From Candidatus Rokubacteria bacterium RIFCSPLOWO2_02_FULL_72_37 (GTDB taxonomy: Bacteria > Methylomirabilota > Methylomirabilia > Rokubacteriales > CSP1-6): a stretch of 6,502 nt of DNA. Of this stretch, positions 5,639 to 6,502 are shown one piece after another (the first letter of the stretch is position 1; every line of letters begins with the position of its first letter). Below the pieces are notes generated by a model, which was not told the DNA's origin, ran no database searches, and saw nothing but the letters and a program-made list of their open reading frames with translations. Position numbers and translations under genes: made by a program. The stretch lies in assembly GCA_001790315.1 (NCBI GenBank), contig MGCE01000175.1, positions 1 through 6,502 on the forward strand. Direction: 5' to 3'.

Positions 5639-6502
5639 ATGGCGACGACGCGCAAGGTGATCATCATCGGGTCGGGACCGGCGGGCTACACGGCGGCCAT
5701 TTACGCGGCTCGCGCCAACCTGGCGCCGCTCATGCTGACCGGCATCCAATCCGGCGGTCAGCTCATGCTCACGACGCTCGTCGAGAACTATCCCGGCTTC
5801 GTCGAGGGCATCCAGGGGCCGGAGCTGATGGAGACGATGCGGAAGCAGGCCGAGCACTTCGGCACCGAGATGCTCGCCGAGGACGCGACGACGGTGGACT
5901 TCTCACGGCAGCCGTTCGTCGTGCGCGCCGGCGAGCGGACCCTCGAAAGCCATACCGTCATCGTCGCGACCGGCGCGTCGGCGAAGCTCCTCGGACTCCC
6001 CGCCGAGGCGAAGCTGATGGGGCGCGGCGTCTCGACGTGCGCGACGTGCGACGGCTTCTTCTTCAAGGACCAGAACATCATGGTGGTCGGCGGGGGCGAC
6101 TCCGCGCTCGAGGAGGCGCTCTACCTTGCGCGGCTCGGCCGGCGCGTCGACGTCGTCCATCGGCGCGGCGCCCTCCGCGGCTCGAAGATCATGCAGGAGC
6201 GCGCCTTCAAGAACCCGAAGATCGAGTTCATCTGGGACACGGTCGTCGACGACATCCGCGACGTCGAGCGGGGAAGGGTCACGAGCGTGCGCCTGAAGAA
6301 CCTGAAGACCAGCGCCTCCGAGGAGCGGCCCGTCGACGGCCTCTTCGTCGCGATCGGCCACCAGCCGAACACACAGATCTTCCGTGGCCAGATCGAGCTC
6401 TTGCCGACCGACTACGTGAAGGTGAAGCCCGGCAGCACGCAGACGAGCGTGCCCGGGGTCTTCGCCGCGGGCGACGTGCAGGACCACACCTATCGACAGG
6501 CG
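5639..6502 (+). CDS. trxB: Thioredoxin reductase TrxB (partial, runs off window end)
   Basis: 288 codons are present with no stop; the full protein would be about 310-330 residues, so only the last few dozen are missing. It is a cytoplasmic FAD enzyme that uses NADPH to reduce thioredoxin. Visible in order: the FAD-binding GSGPAG at 11-16; SGGQL and ENYPGF; ATGA in the FAD domain; the redox-active C134-A-T-C137-D; the NADPH-binding GGGDSALEEAL from 151; the NADPH-phosphate motif H174-R-R-x3-R180; AIGHQPNT; and the FAD motif AGD279-VQD with YRQA at the window edge. All match low-molecular-weight TrxB of E. coli type. The start ATG 5639 puts the first glycine motif at the usual distance; no upstream start exists in frame. 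It follows the HAD gene by 66 nt, so it is the only gene here not overlapping its neighbour and may be a separate transcription unit. Confidence 0.95.
   Translation, partial: MATTRKVIIIGSGPAGYTAAIYAARANLAPLMLTGIQSGGQLMLTTLVENYPGFVEGIQGPELMETMRKQAEHFGTEMLAEDATTVDFSRQPFVVRAGERTLESHTVIVATGASAKLLGLPAEAKLMGRGVSTCATCDGFFFKDQNIMVVGGGDSALEEALYLARLGRRVDVVHRRGALRGSKIMQERAFKNPKIEFIWDTVVDDIRDVERGRVTSVRLKNLKTSASEERPVDGLFVAIGHQPNTQIFRGQIELLPTDYVKVKPGSTQTSVPGVFAAGDVQDHTYRQA

Noticed and set aside
4247..5857. 536-codon open frame on the minus strand
   Set aside because: Antisense to lutC, DUF2203, HAD and trxB, all of which have clear family motifs; low-complexity Arg/Ala/Pro-rich product typical of antisense frames in GC-rich DNA.
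1..6502. CRISPR arrays, insertion sequences, tRNA genes, phage or defence genes
   Set aside because: No spaced direct repeats, terminal inverted repeats, transposase motifs or cloverleaf-like sequences were seen on either strand.

Overview
The window reads as chromosome of a very GC-rich bacterium: by eye about 70% G+C, with codon third positions almost all G or C. Gene content (glycolate oxidase, LUD-type lactate oxidation, a DUF2203 protein, thioredoxin reductase) would suit a high-GC soil or sediment lineage such as Rokubacteria/Methylomirabilota or a Myxococcota/Deltaproteobacteria-like group. That placement is a guess. No mobile element, CRISPR array, tRNA or rRNA was seen. All genes are on the + strand.

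Layout: (1) 2-133, the last codons of a GlcE-like glycolate oxidase subunit. (2) 133-1362, GlcF, the iron-sulfur subunit. (3) 1359-1682, a small single-domain cupin. (4) 1679-2413, LutA. (5) 2410-3695, LutB, broken by an internal deletion with a frameshift near 3210. (6) 3692-4432, LutC. (7) 4425-4826, a DUF2203 protein. (8) 4826-5572, a HAD-superfamily hydrolase. (9) A 66-nt gap holding a purine-rich Shine-Dalgarno tract and a GC hairpin. (10) 5639-6502, thioredoxin reductase TrxB, cut by the window end. There is no gene-free stretch over 300 bases.

Genes 1 to 8 overlap their neighbours by 1, 4 or 8 nt (TGATG, ATGA or GTGA junctions), so they look like one translationally coupled operon. Its theme is oxidation of 2-hydroxy acids: GlcDEF takes glycolate (and often D-lactate) to the keto acid, and LutABC takes lactate to pyruvate. 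Both use FeS/CCG-domain subunits to pass electrons on to the respiratory chain. The cupin, DUF2203 and HAD genes are accessory members of unknown role.

The most notable signals are the lutB lesion, which removes about 45 codons including the first cysteine of an FeS motif and shifts the frame; the HAD protein's motif I, which has Phe where the second catalytic Asp normally sits; and the trxB leader, where a strong hairpin lies exactly between a distant Shine-Dalgarno tract and the start codon. I see no clearly new defence or mobile system here.
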